Assembly (NCBI GenBank): GCA_038380435.1
Contig: JAWZYU010000729.1
Coordinates: forward strand, 16,001-80,000
Length of the DNA: 64,000 nt
Direction of reading: 5' to 3'
Source of the DNA: Ryuthela nishihirai
Taxonomy: Eukaryota > Arthropoda > Arachnida > Araneae > Heptathelidae
Within the stretch, counting starts at the first letter, position 1, and every line of letters starts with the position of its first letter. A program made the translations under genes and the position numbers. Positions 11,366 through 25,326 of the stretch are shown here, piece by piece. Under the pieces are notes generated by a model. The model saw only the letters and a program-made list of their open reading frames with translations, had not been told where the DNA came from and made no database searches.

Positions 11366-13527
11366 ATGCCCCCAGACCCAAACAAGCCCACCAAAATGCC
11401 TGACGACTCCAACACGCGCACCGAAATATCTCGTCATAAAAACCCCCACAAAAACGCCCCAGGACCCCAACACACCCAACAAAACACCCGAAACCCAAAC
11501 ACACTCACCGAAACGCCCCCAGAACCAAACATGCCGACCAAAAAGGCCTCAGGACCCGAACACGCCGAACAAAACGCCTCAGACAAAACAAGCCCACCAA
11601 AACGCCCCAGGACTCCAACACGTGCACCAAAACGCCCCAGAACCCCAACACGCCCAACAAAACTCCCCAGACCCAAACACGCTCACCGAAACGCCCCCAG
11701 ACCCAAACACACCCACCAAAACGCCCCAGTCCCAAACACGCCCAACAAAATATTCCCCCACACCAGCCTACCAAAACGCCACCAGACCCAAACATGGCCA
11801 CCAAAAAGGCCCCAGGATCCGAACATGCCGACCAAAACGCCCCAGAACCAAACAAGCCCACCAAAATGCCCGACTCCAACACGCGCACCGAAACACCTCG
11901 TCATAAAAACGCCCACCAAAACGCCCCAGGGCCCAACACGCCCAACAAAACACCCCAGACCCAAACACGCTCACTGAAACGCCCCAGACCCCAACACACC
12001 CAACAAAACACCCGAGACCCAAACACGCTCACCGAAACGCCCCCAGAACCAAACATGCCGACCAAAAAGGCCTCAGGACCCGAACACGCCGAACAAAACG
12101 CCTCAGACAAAACAAGCCCACCAAAACGCCCCAGGACTCCAACACGTGCACCAAAACGCCCCAGAACCCCAACACGCCCAACAAAACTCCCCAGACCCAA
12201 ACACGCTCACCGAAACGCCCCCAGACCCAAACACACCCACCAAAACGCCCCAGTCCGAAACACGCCCAACAAAATATTCCCCCACACCAGCCTACCAAAA
12301 CGCCACCAGACCCAAACATGGCCACCAAAAAGGCCCCAGGATCCGAACATGCCGACCAAAACGCCCCAGAACCAAACAAGCCCACCAAAATGCCCGACTC
12401 CAACACGCGCACCGAAACACCTCGTCATAAAAACGCCCACCAAAACGCCCCAGGGCCCAACACGCCCAACAAAATACCCCAGACCCAAACACGCTCACTG
12501 AAACGCCCCCAGACCCAAACACGCCCACCAAAACGCCCCCAGTCGCAAACACGCCCAACAAAACATTCCCCCAGATCAACCTACGAAAACGCCCTCAGAC
12601 ACAAACATGCTCACAAAAAGTCCCTAGGACCCGAACACGCCGAGTGAAATGCCCCCAGACACAAACATGCTCACAAAAAGTCCCTAGGACCCGAACACGC
12701 CGAGTGAAATGCCCCCAGACCCAAACAAGCCCACCAAAATGCCTGACGACTCCAACACGCGCACCGAAATATCTCGTCATAAAAACCCCCACAAAAACGC
12801 CCCAGGACCCCAACACACCCAACAAAACACCCGAAACCCAAACACACTCACCGAAACGCCCCCAGAACCAAACATGCCGACCAAAAAGGCCTCAGGACCC
12901 GAACACGCCGAACAAAACGCCTCAGACAAAACAAGCCCACCAAAACGCCCCAGGACTCCAACACGTGCACCAAAACGCCCCAGAACCCCAACACGCCCAA
13001 CAAAACTCCCCAGACCCAAACACGCTCACCGAAACGCCCCCAGACCCAAACACACCCACCAAAACGCCCCAGTCCCAAACACGCCCAACAAAATATTCCC
13101 CCACACCAGCCTACCAAAACGCCACCAGACCCAAACATGGCCACCAAAAAGGCCCCAGGATCCGAACATGCCGACCAAAACGCCCCAGAACCAAACAAGC
13201 CCACCAAAATGCCCGACTCCAACACGCGCACCGAAACACCTCGTCATAAAAACGCCCACCAAAACGCCCCAGGGCCCAACACGCCCAACAAAATACCCCA
13301 GACCCAAACACGCTCACTGAAACGCCCCCAGACCCAAACACGCCCACCAAAACGCCCCCAGTCGCAAACACGCCCAACAAAACATTCCCCCAGATCAACC
13401 TACGAAAACGCCCTCAGACACAAACATGCTCACAAAAAGTCCCTAGGACCCGAACACGCCGAGTGAAATGCCCCCAGACACAAACATGCTCACAAAAAGT
13501 CCCTAGGACCCGAACACGCCGAGTGAA
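11366..13527. repeat. 524+819 pair followed by an 819-bp unit
   Basis: 11366-12708 is a 1,343-bp pair with its deletion junction near 11983. 12709-13527 is a further 819-bp unit. All starts are K/N. Confidence 0.94.
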
Positions 13528-16500
13528 ATGCCCCCAGACCCAAACAAGCCCACCAAAATGCCTGACGACTCCAACACGCGCACCGAAATATCTCGTCATA
13601 AAAACCCCCACAAAAACGCCCCAGGACCCCAACACACCCAACAAAACACCCGAAACCCAAACACACTCACCGAAACGCCCCCAGAACCAAACATGCCGAC
13701 CAAAAAGGCCTCAGGACCCGAACACGCCGAACAAAACGCCTCAGACAAAACAAGCCCACCAAAACGCCCCAGGACTCCAACACGTGCACCAAAACGCCCC
13801 AGAACCCCAACACGCCCAACAAAACTCCCCAGACCCAAACACGCTCACCGAAACGCCCCCAGACCCAAACACACCCACCAAAACGCCCCAGTCCCAAACA
13901 CGCCCAACAAAATATTCCCCCACACCAGCCTACCAAAACGCCACCAGACCCAAACATGGCCACCAAAAAGGCCCCAGGATCCGAACATGCCGACCAAAAC
14001 GCCCCAGAACCAAACAAGCCCACCAAAATGCCCGACTCCAACACGCGCACCGAAACACCTCGTCATAAAAACGCCCACCAAAACGCCCCAGGGCCCAACA
14101 CGCCCAACAAAACACCCCAGACCCAAACACGCTCACTGAAACGCCCCCAGACCCAAACACGCCCACCAAAACGCCCCCAGTCCCAAACACGCCCAACAAA
14201 ACATTCCCCCAGATCAGCCTACGAAAACGCCCCCAGACACAAACATGCTCACAAAAAGTCCCTAGGACCCGAACACGCCGAGTGAAATGCCCCCAGACCC
14301 AAACAAGCCCACCAGAATGCCTGACGACTCCAACACGCGCACCGAAATATCTCGTCATAAAAACCCCCACAAAAACGCCCCAGGACCCCAACACACCCAA
14401 CAAAACACCCGAGACCCAAACACACTCACCGAAACGCCCCCAGAACCAAACATGCCGACCAAAAAGGCCTCAGGACCCGAACACGCCGAACAAAACGCCT
14501 CAGACAAAACAAGCCCACCAAAACGCCCCAGGACTCCAACACGTGCACCAAAACGCCCCAGAACCCCAACACGCCCAACAAAACTCCCCAGACCCAAACA
14601 CGCTCACCGAAACGCCCCCAGACCCAAACACACCCACCAAAACGCCCCAGTCCCAAACACGCCCAACAAAATATTCCCCCACACCAGCCTACCAAAACGC
14701 CACCAGACCCAAACATGGCCACCAAAAAGGCCCCAGGATCCGAACATGCCGACCAAAACGCCCCAGAACCAAACAAGCCCACCAAAATGCCCGACTCCAA
14801 CACGCGCACCGAAACACCTCGTCATAAAAACGCCCACCAAAACGCCCCAGGGCCCAACACGCCCAACAAAACACCCCAGACCCAAACACGCTCACTGAAA
14901 CGCCCCCAGACCCAAACACGCCCACCAAAACGCCCCCAGTCGCAAACACGCCCAACAAAACATTCCCCCAGATCAACCTACGAAAACGCCCTCAGACACA
15001 AACATGCTCACAAAAAGTCCCTAGGACCCGAACACGCCGAGTGAAATGCCCCCAGACACAAACATGCTCACAAAAAGTCCCTAGGACCCGAACACGCCGA
15101 GTGAAATGCCCCCAGACCCAAACAAGCCCACCAAAATGCCTGACGACTCCAACACGCGCACCGAAATATCTCGTCATAAAAACCCCCACAAAAACGCCCC
15201 AGGACCCCAACACACCCAACAAAACACCCGAGACCCAAACACACTCACCGAAACGCCCCCAGAACCAAACATGCCGACCAAAAAGGCCTCAGGACCCGAA
15301 CACGCCGAACAAAACGCCTCAGACAAAACAAGCCCACCAAAACGCCCCAGGACTCCAACACGTGCACCAAAACGCCCCAGAACCCCAACACGCCCAACAA
15401 AACTCCCCAGACCCAAACACGCTCACCGAAACGCCCCCAGACCCAAACACACCCACCAAAACGCCCCAGTCCGAAACACGCCCAACAAAATATTCCCCCA
15501 CACCAGCCTACCAAAACGCCACCAGACCCAAACATGGCCACCAAAAAGGCCCCAGGATCCGAACATGCCGACCAAAACGCCCCAGAACCAAACAAGCCCA
15601 CCAAAATGCCCGACTCCAACACGCGCACCGAAACACCTCGTCATAAAAACGCCCACCAAAACGCCCCAGGGCCCAACACGCCCAACAAAACACCCCAGAC
15701 CCAAACACGCTCACTGAAACGCCCCCAGACCCAAACACGCCCACCAAAACGCCCCCAGTCCCAAACACGCCCAACAAAACATTCCCCCAGATCAGCCTAC
15801 GAAAACGCCCCCAGACACAAACATGCTCACAAAAAGTCCCTAGGACCCGAACACGCCGAGTGAAATGCCCCCAGACCCAAACAAGCCCACCAAAATGCCT
15901 GACGACTCCAACACGCGCACCGAAATATCTCGTCATAAAAACCCCCACAAAAACGCCCCAGGACCCCAACACACCCAACAAAACACCCGAAACCCAAACA
16001 CACTCACCGAAACGCCCCCAGAACCAAACATGCCGACCAAAAAGGCCTCAGGACCCGAACACGCCGAACAAAACGCCTCAGACAAAACAAGCCCACCAAA
16101 ACGCCCCAGGACTCCAACACGTGCACCAAAACGCCCCAGAACCCCAACACGCCCAACAAAACTCCCCAGACCCAAACACGCTCACCGAAACGCCCCCAGA
16201 CCCAAACACACCCACCAAAACGCCCCAGTCCCAAACACGCCCAACAAAATATTCCCCCACACCAGCCTACCAAAACGCCACCAGACCCAAACATGGCCAC
16301 CAAAAAGGCCCCAGGATCCGAACATGCCGACCAAAACGCCCCAGAACCAAACAAGCCCACCAAAATGCCCGACTCCAACACGCGCACCGAAACACCTCGT
16401 CATAAAAACGCCCACCAAAACGCCCCAGGGCCCAACACGCCCAACAAAACACCCCAGACCCAAACACGCTCACTGAAACGCCCCCAGACCCAAACACGCC

Positions 16501-16623
16501 CACCAAAACGCCCCCAGTCCCAAACACGCCCAACAAAACATTCCCCCAGATCAGCCTACGAAAACGCCCCCAGACACAAACATGCTCACAAAAAGTCCCT
16601 AGGACCCGAACACGCCGAGTGAA
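13528..16623. repeat. Mixed run 759, 819, 759, 759
   Basis: Units start at 13528, 14287, 15106 and 15865. The 819-bp unit at 14287 is the second mosaic gamma (plain left end, duplication-type right end). The unit at 15106 combines the K start (A at 15134) with D-type alpha (G at 15232), a recombinant between the two common haplotypes within about 100 bp. Confidence 0.94.
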
Positions 16624-19080
16624 ATGCCCCCAGACCCAAACAAGCCCACCAGAATGCCTGACGACTCCAACACGCGCACCGAAATATCTCGTCATAAAAA
16701 CCCCCACAAAAACGCCCCAGGACCCCAACACACCCAACAAAACACCCGAGACCCAAACACACTCACCGAAACGCCCCCAGAACCAAACATGCCGACCAAA
16801 AAGGCCTCAGGACCCGAACACGCCGAACAAAACGCCTCAGACAAAACAAGCCCACCAAAACGCCCCAGGACTCCAACACGTGCACCAAAACGCCCCAGAA
16901 CCCCAACACGCCCAACAAAACTCCCCAGACCCAAACACGCTCACCGAAACGCCCCCAGACCCAAACACACCCACCAAAACGCCCCAGTCCCAAACACGCC
17001 CAACAAAATATTCCCCCACACCAGCCTACCAAAACGCCACCAGACCCAAACATGGCCACCAAAAAGGCCCCAGGATCCGAACATGCCGACCAAAACGCCC
17101 CAGAACCAAACAAGCCCACCAAAATGCCCGACTCCAACACGCGCACCGAAACACCTCGTCATAAAAACGCCCACCAAAACGCCCCAGGGCCCAACACGCC
17201 CAACAAAATACCCCAGACCCAAACACGCTCACTGAAACGCCCCCAGACCCAAACACGCCCACCAAAACGCCCCCAGTCGCAAACACGCCCAACAAAACAT
17301 TCCCCCAGATCAACCTACGAAAACGCCCTCAGACACAAACATGCTCACAAAAAGTCCCTAGGACCCGAACACGCCGAGTGAAATGCCCCCAGACACAAAC
17401 ATGCTCACAAAAAGTCCCTAGGACCCGAACACGCCGAGTGAAATGCCCCCAGACCCAAACAAGCCCACCAAAATGCCTGACGACTCCAACACGCGCACCG
17501 AAATATCTCGTCATAAAAACCCCCACAAAAACGCCCCAGGACCCCAACACACCCAACAAAACACCCGAAACCCAAACACACTCACCGAAACGCCCCCAGA
17601 ACCAAACATGCCGACCAAAAAGGCCTCAGGACCCGAACACGCCGAACAAAACGCCTCAGACAAAACAAGCCCACCAAAACGCCCCAGGACTCCAACACGT
17701 GCACCAAAACGCCCCAGAACCCCAACACGCCCAACAAAACTCCCCAGACCCAAACACGCTCACCGAAACGCCCCCAGACCCAAACACACCCACCAAAACG
17801 CCCCAGTCCCAAACACGCCCAACAAAATATTCCCCCACACCAGCCTACCAAAACGCCACCAGACCCAAACATGGCCACCAAAAAGGCCCCAGGATCCGAA
17901 CATGCCGACCAAAACGCCCCAGAACCAAACAAGCCCACCAAAATGCCCGACTCCAACACGCGCACCGAAACACCTCGTCATAAAAACGCCCACCAAAACG
18001 CCCCAGGGCCCAACACGCCCAACAAAATACCCCAGACCCAAACACGCTCACTGAAACGCCCCCAGACCCAAACACGCCCACCAAAACGCCCCCAGTCGCA
18101 AACACGCCCAACAAAACATTCCCCCAGATCAACCTACGAAAACGCCCTCAGACACAAACATGCTCACAAAAAGTCCCTAGGACCCGAACACGCCGAGTGA
18201 AATGCCCCCAGACACAAACATGCTCACAAAAAGTCCCTAGGACCCGAACACGCCGAGTGAAATGCCCCCAGACCCAAACAAGCCCACCAAAATGCCTGAC
18301 GACTCCAACACGCGCACCGAAATATCTCGTCATAAAAACCCCCACAAAAACGCCCCAGGACCCCAACACACCCAACAAAACACCCGAAACCCAAACACAC
18401 TCACCGAAACGCCCCCAGAACCAAACATGCCGACCAAAAAGGCCTCAGGACCCGAACACGCCGAACAAAACGCCTCAGACAAAACAAGCCCACCAAAACG
18501 CCCCAGGACTCCAACACGTGCACCAAAACGCCCCAGAACCCCAACACGCCCAACAAAACTCCCCAGACCCAAACACGCTCACCGAAACGCCCCCAGACCC
18601 AAACACACCCACCAAAACGCCCCAGTCCCAAACACGCCCAACAAAATATTCCCCCACACCAGCCTACCAAAACGCCACCAGACCCAAACATGGCCACCAA
18701 AAAGGCCCCAGGATCCGAACATGCCGACCAAAACGCCCCAGAACCAAACAAGCCCACCAAAATGCCCGACTCCAACACGCGCACCGAAACACCTCGTCAT
18801 AAAAACGCCCACCAAAACGCCCCAGGGCCCAACACGCCCAACAAAATACCCCAGACCCAAACACGCTCACTGAAACGCCCCCAGACCCAAACACGCCCAC
18901 CAAAACGCCCCCAGTCGCAAACACGCCCAACAAAACATTCCCCCAGATCAACCTACGAAAACGCCCTCAGACACAAACATGCTCACAAAAAGTCCCTAGG
19001 ACCCGAACACGCCGAGTGAAATGCCCCCAGACACAAACATGCTCACAAAAAGTCCCTAGGACCCGAACACGCCGAGTGAA
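16624..19080. repeat. Run of three 819-bp units
   Basis: Units start at 16624, 17443 and 18262. The first has an R/D start and the next two K/N. All three betas carry AGTCCC. Confidence 0.95.
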
Positions 19081-21881
19081 ATGCCCCCAGACCCAAACAA
19101 GCCCACCAAAATGCCTGACGACTCCAACACGCGCACCGAAATATCTCGTCATAAAAACCCCCACAAAAACGCCCCAGGACCCCAACACACCCAACAAAAC
19201 ACCCGAAACCCAAACACACTCACCGAAACGCCCCCAGAACCAAACATGCCGACCAAAAAGGCCTCAGGACCCGAACACGCCGAACAAAACGCCTCAGACA
19301 AAACAAGCCCACCAAAACGCCCCAGGACTCCAACACGTGCACCAAAACGCCCCAGAACCCCAACACGCCCAACAAAACTCCCCAGACCCAAACACGCTCA
19401 CCGAAACGCCCCCAGACCCAAACACACCCACCAAAACGCCCCAGTCCCAAACACGCCCAACAAAATATTCCCCCACACCAGCCTACCAAAACGCCACCAG
19501 ACCCAAACATGGCCACCAAAAAGGCCCCAGGATCCGAACATGCCGACCAAAACGCCCCAGAACCAAACAAGCCCACCAAAATGCCCGACTCCAACACGCG
19601 CACCGAAACACCTCGTCATAAAAACGCCCACCAAAACGCCCCAGGGCCCAACACGCCCAACAAAACACCCCAGACCCAAACACGCTCACTGAAACGCCCC
19701 CAGACCCAAACACGCCCACCAAAACGCCCCCAGTCCCAAACACGCCCAACAAAACATTCCCCCAGATCAGCCTACGAAAACGCCCCCAGACACAAACATG
19801 CTCACAAAAAGTCCCTAGGACCCGAACACGCCGAGTGAAATGCCCCCAGACCCAAACAAGCCCACCAGAATGCCTGACGACTCCAACACGCGCACCGAAA
19901 TATCTCGTCATAAAAACCCCCACAAAAACGCCCCAGGACCCCAACACACCCAACAAAACACCCGAGACCCAAACACACTCACCGAAACGCCCCCAGAACC
20001 AAACATGCCGACCAAAAAGGCCTCAGGACCCGAACACGCCGAACAAAACGCCTCAGACAAAACAAGCCCACCAAAACGCCCCAGGACTCCAACACGTGCA
20101 CCAAAACGCCCCAGAACCCCAACACGCCCAACAAAACTCCCCAGACCCAAACACGCTCACCGAAACGCCCCCAGACCCAAACACACCCACCAAAACGCCC
20201 CAGTCCCAAACACGCCCAACAAAATATTCCCCCACACCAGCCTACCAAAACGCCACCAGACCCAAACATGGCCACCAAAAAGGCCCCAGGATCCGAACAT
20301 GCCGACCAAAACGCCCCAGAACCAAACAAGCCCACCAAAATGCCCGACTCCAACACGCGCACCGAAACACCTCGTCATAAAAACGCCCACCAAAACGCCC
20401 CAGGGCCCAACACGCCCAACAAAACACCCCAGACCCAAACACGCTCACTGAAACGCCCCAGACCCCAACACACCCAACAAAACACCCGAGACCCAAACAC
20501 GCTCACCGAAACGCCCCCAGAACCAAACATGCCGACCAAAAAGGCCTCAGGACCCGAACACGCCGAACAAAACGCCTCAGACAAAACAAGCCCACCAAAA
20601 CGCCCCAGGACTCCAACACGTGCACCAAAACGCCCCAGAACCCCAACACGCCCAACAAAACTCCCCAGACCCAAACACGCTCACCGAAACGCCCCCAGAC
20701 CCAAACACACCCACCAAAACGCCCCAGTCCGAAACACGCCCAACAAAATATTCCCCCACACCAGCCTACCAAAACGCCACCAGACCCAAACATGGCCACC
20801 AAAAAGGCCCCAGGATCCGAACATGCCGACCAAAACGCCCCAGAACCAAACAAGCCCACCAAAATGCCCGACTCCAACACGCGCACCGAAACACCTCGTC
20901 ATAAAAACGCCCACCAAAACGCCCCAGGGCCCAACACGCCCAACAAAACACCCCAGACCCAAACACGCTCACTGAAACGCCCCCAGACCCAAACACGCCC
21001 ACCAAAACGCCCCCAGTCCCAAACACGCCCAACAAAACATTCCCCCAGATCAGCCTACGAAAACGCCCCCAGACACAAACATGCTCACAAAAAGTCCCTA
21101 GGACCCGAACACGCCGAGTGAAATGCCCCCAGACCCAAACAAGCCCACCAGAATGCCTGACGACTCCAACACGCGCACCGAAATATCTCGTCATAAAAAC
21201 CCCCACAAAAACGCCCCAGGACCCCAACACACCCAACAAAACACCCGAGACCCAAACACACTCACCGAAACGCCCCCAGAACCAAACATGCCGACCAAAA
21301 AGGCCTCAGGACCCGAACACGCCGAACAAAACGCCTCAGACAAAACAAGCCCACCAAAACGCCCCAGGACTCCAACACGTGCACCAAAACGCCCCAGAAC
21401 CCCAACACGCCCAACAAAACTCCCCAGACCCAAACACGCTCACCGAAACGCCCCCAGACCCAAACACACCCACCAAAACGCCCCAGTCCCAAACACGCCC
21501 AACAAAATATTCCCCCACACCAGCCTACCAAAACGCCACCAGACCCAAACATGGCCACCAAAAAGGCCCCAGGATCCGAACATGCCGACCAAAACGCCCC
21601 AGAACCAAACAAGCCCACCAAAATGCCCGACTCCAACACGCGCACCGAAACACCTCGTCATAAAAACGCCCACCAAAACGCCCCAGGGCCCAACACGCCC
21701 AACAAAACACCCCAGACCCAAACACGCTCACTGAAACGCCCCCAGACCCAAACACGCCCACCAAAACGCCCCCAGTCCCAAACACGCCCAACAAAACATT
21801 CCCCCAGATCAGCCTACGAAAACGCCCCCAGACACAAACATGCTCACAAAAAGTCCCTAGGACCCGAACACGCCGAGTGAA
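19081..21881. repeat. 759, then 524+759, then 759
   Basis: Units start at 19081, 19840 (1,283-bp pair, junction near 20457) and 21123. The 524-bp unit is followed by a plain gamma rather than the duplicated gamma seen after most 524-bp units in the left part. Confidence 0.94.
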
Positions 21882-24800
21882 ATGCCCCCAGACCCAAACA
21901 AGCCCACCAGAATGCCTGACGACTCCAACACGCGCACCGAAATATCTCGTCATAAAAACCCCCACAAAAACGCCCCAGGACCCCAACACACCCAACAAAA
22001 CACCCGAGACCCAAACACACTCACCGAAACGCCCCCAGAACCAAACATGCCGACCAAAAAGGCCTCAGGACCCGAACACGCCGAACAAAACGCCTCAGAC
22101 AAAACAAGCCCACCAAAACGCCCCAGGACTCCAACACGTGCACCAAAACGCCCCAGAACCCCAACACGCCCAACAAAACTCCCCAGACCCAAACACGCTC
22201 ACCGAAACGCCCCCAGACCCAAACACACCCACCAAAACGCCCCAGTCCCAAACACGCCCAACAAAATATTCCCCCACACCAGCCTACCAAAACGCCACCA
22301 GACCCAAACATGGCCACCAAAAAGGCCCCAGGATCCGAACATGCCGACCAAAACGCCCCAGAACCAAACAAGCCCACCAAAATGCCCGACTCCAACACGC
22401 GCACCGAAACACCTCGTCATAAAAACGCCCACCAAAACGCCCCAGGGCCCAACACGCCCAACAAAACACCCCAGACCCAAACACGCTCACTGAAACGCCC
22501 CAGACCCCAACACACCCAACAAAACACCCGAGACCCAAACACGCTCACCGAAACGCCCCCAGAACCAAACATGCCGACCAAAAAGGCCTCAGGACCCGAA
22601 CACGCCGAACAAAACGCCTCAGACAAAACAAGCCCACCAAAACGCCCCAGGACTCCAACACGTGCACCAAAACGCCCCAGAACCCCAACACGCCCAACAA
22701 AACTCCCCAGACCCAAACACGCTCACCGAAACGCCCCCAGACCCAAACACACCCACCAAAACGCCCCAGTCCGAAACACGCCCAACAAAATATTCCCCCA
22801 CACCAGCCTACCAAAACGCCACCAGACCCAAACATGGCCACCAAAAAGGCCCCAGGATCCGAACATGCCGACCAAAACGCCCCAGAACCAAACAAGCCCA
22901 CCAAAATGCCCGACTCCAACACGCGCACCGAAACACCTCGTCATAAAAACGCCCACCAAAACGCCCCAGGGCCCAACACGCCCAACAAAATACCCCAGAC
23001 CCAAACACGCTCACTGAAACGCCCCCAGACCCAAACACGCCCACCAAAACGCCCCCAGTCGCAAACACGCCCAACAAAACATTCCCCCAGATCAACCTAC
23101 GAAAACGCCCTCAGACACAAACATGCTCACAAAAAGTCCCTAGGACCCGAACACGCCGAGTGAAATGCCCCCAGACACAAACATGCTCACAAAAAGTCCC
23201 TAGGACCCGAACACGCCGAGTGAAATGCCCCCAGACCCAAACAAGCCCACCAAAATGCCTGACGACTCCAACACGCGCACCGAAATATCTCGTCATAAAA
23301 ACCCCCACAAAAACGCCCCAGGACCCCAACACACCCAACAAAACACCCGAAACCCAAACACACTCACCGAAACGCCCCCAGAACCAAACATGCCGACCAA
23401 AAAGGCCTCAGGACCCGAACACGCCGAACAAAACGCCTCAGACAAAACAAGCCCACCAAAACGCCCCAGGACTCCAACACGTGCACCAAAACGCCCCAGA
23501 ACCCCAACACGCCCAACAAAACTCCCCAGACCCAAACACGCTCACCGAAACGCCCCCAGACCCAAACACACCCACCAAAACGCCCCAGTCCCAAACACGC
23601 CCAACAAAATATTCCCCCACACCAGCCTACCAAAACGCCACCAGACCCAAACATGGCCACCAAAAAGGCCCCAGGATCCGAACATGCCGACCAAAACGCC
23701 CCAGAACCAAACAAGCCCACCAAAATGCCCGACTCCAACACGCGCACCGAAACACCTCGTCATAAAAACGCCCACCAAAACGCCCCAGGGCCCAACACGC
23801 CCAACAAAACACCCCAGACCCAAACACGCTCACTGAAACGCCCCCAGACCCAAACACGCCCACCAAAACGCCCCCAGTCCCAAACACGCCCAACAAAACA
23901 TTCCCCCAGATCAGCCTACGAAAACGCCCCCAGACACAAACATGCTCACAAAAAGTCCCTAGGACCCGAACACGCCGAGTGAAATGCCCCCAGACCCAAA
24001 CAAGCCCACCAGAATGCCTGACGACTCCAACACGCGCACCGAAATATCTCGTCATAAAAACCCCCACAAAAACGCCCCAGGACCCCAACACACCCAACAA
24101 AACACCCGAGACCCAAACACACTCACCGAAACGCCCCCAGAACCAAACATGCCGACCAAAAAGGCCTCAGGACCCGAACACGCCGAACAAAACGCCTCAG
24201 ACAAAACAAGCCCACCAAAACGCCCCAGGACTCCAACACGTGCACCAAAACGCCCCAGAACCCCAACACGCCCAACAAAACTCCCTAGACCCAAACACGC
24301 TCACCGAAACGCCCCCAGACCCAAACACACCCACCAAAACGCCCCAGTCCGAAACACGCCCAACAAAATATTCCCCCACACCAGCCTACCAAAACGCCAC
24401 CAGACCCAAACATGGCCACCAAAAAGGCCCCAGGATCCGAACATGCCGACCAAAACGCCCCAGAACCAAACAAGCCCACCAAAATGCCCGACTCCAACAC
24501 GCGCACCGAAACACCTCGTCATAAAAACGCCCACCAAAACGCCCCAGGGCCCAACACGCCCAACAAAACACCCCAGACCCAAACACGCTCACTGAAACGC
24601 CCCAGACCCCAACACACCCAACAAAACACCCGAGACCCAAACACGCTCACCGAAACGCCCCCAGAACCAAACATGCCGACCAAAAAGGCCTCAGGACCCG
24701 AACACGCCGAACAAAACGCCTCAGACAAAACAAGCCCACCAAAACGCCCCAGGACTCCAACACGTGCACCAAAACGCCCCAGAACCCCAACACGCCCAAC

Positions 24801-25326
24801 AAAACTCCCCAGACCCAAACACGCTCACCGAAACGCCCCCAGACCCAAACACACCCACCAAAACGCCCCAGTCCGAAACACGCCCAACAAAATATTCCCC
24901 CACACCAGCCTACCAAAACGCCACCAGACCCAAACATGGCCACCAAAAAGGCCCCAGGATCCGAACATGCCGACCAAAACGCCCCAGAACCAAACAAGCC
25001 CACCAAAATGCCCGACTCCAACACGCGCACCGAAACACCTCGTCATAAAAACGCCCACCAAAACGCCCCAGGGCCCAACACGCCCAACAAAATACCCCAG
25101 ACCCAAACACGCTCACTGAAACGCCCCCAGACCCAAACACGCCCACCAAAACGCCCCCAGTCGCAAACACGCCCAACAAAACATTCCCCCAGATCAACCT
25201 ACGAAAACGCCCTCAGACACAAACATGCTCACAAAAAGTCCCTAGGACCCGAACACGCCGAGTGAAATGCCCCCAGACACAAACATGCTCACAAAAAGTC
25301 CCTAGGACCCGAACACGCCGAGTGAA
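21882..25326. repeat. 524+819, 759, 524+819
   Basis: Pairs start at 21882 and 23984, with a 759-bp unit at 23225. 21882-23983 matches the 2,102-bp blocks at 3127 and 37355 at all diagnostic sites. The second pair differs by AGTCCG in its first beta and by a base seen nowhere else in the window, T at 24286 (CTCCCTAGAC instead of CTCCCCAGAC). Confidence 0.94.
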
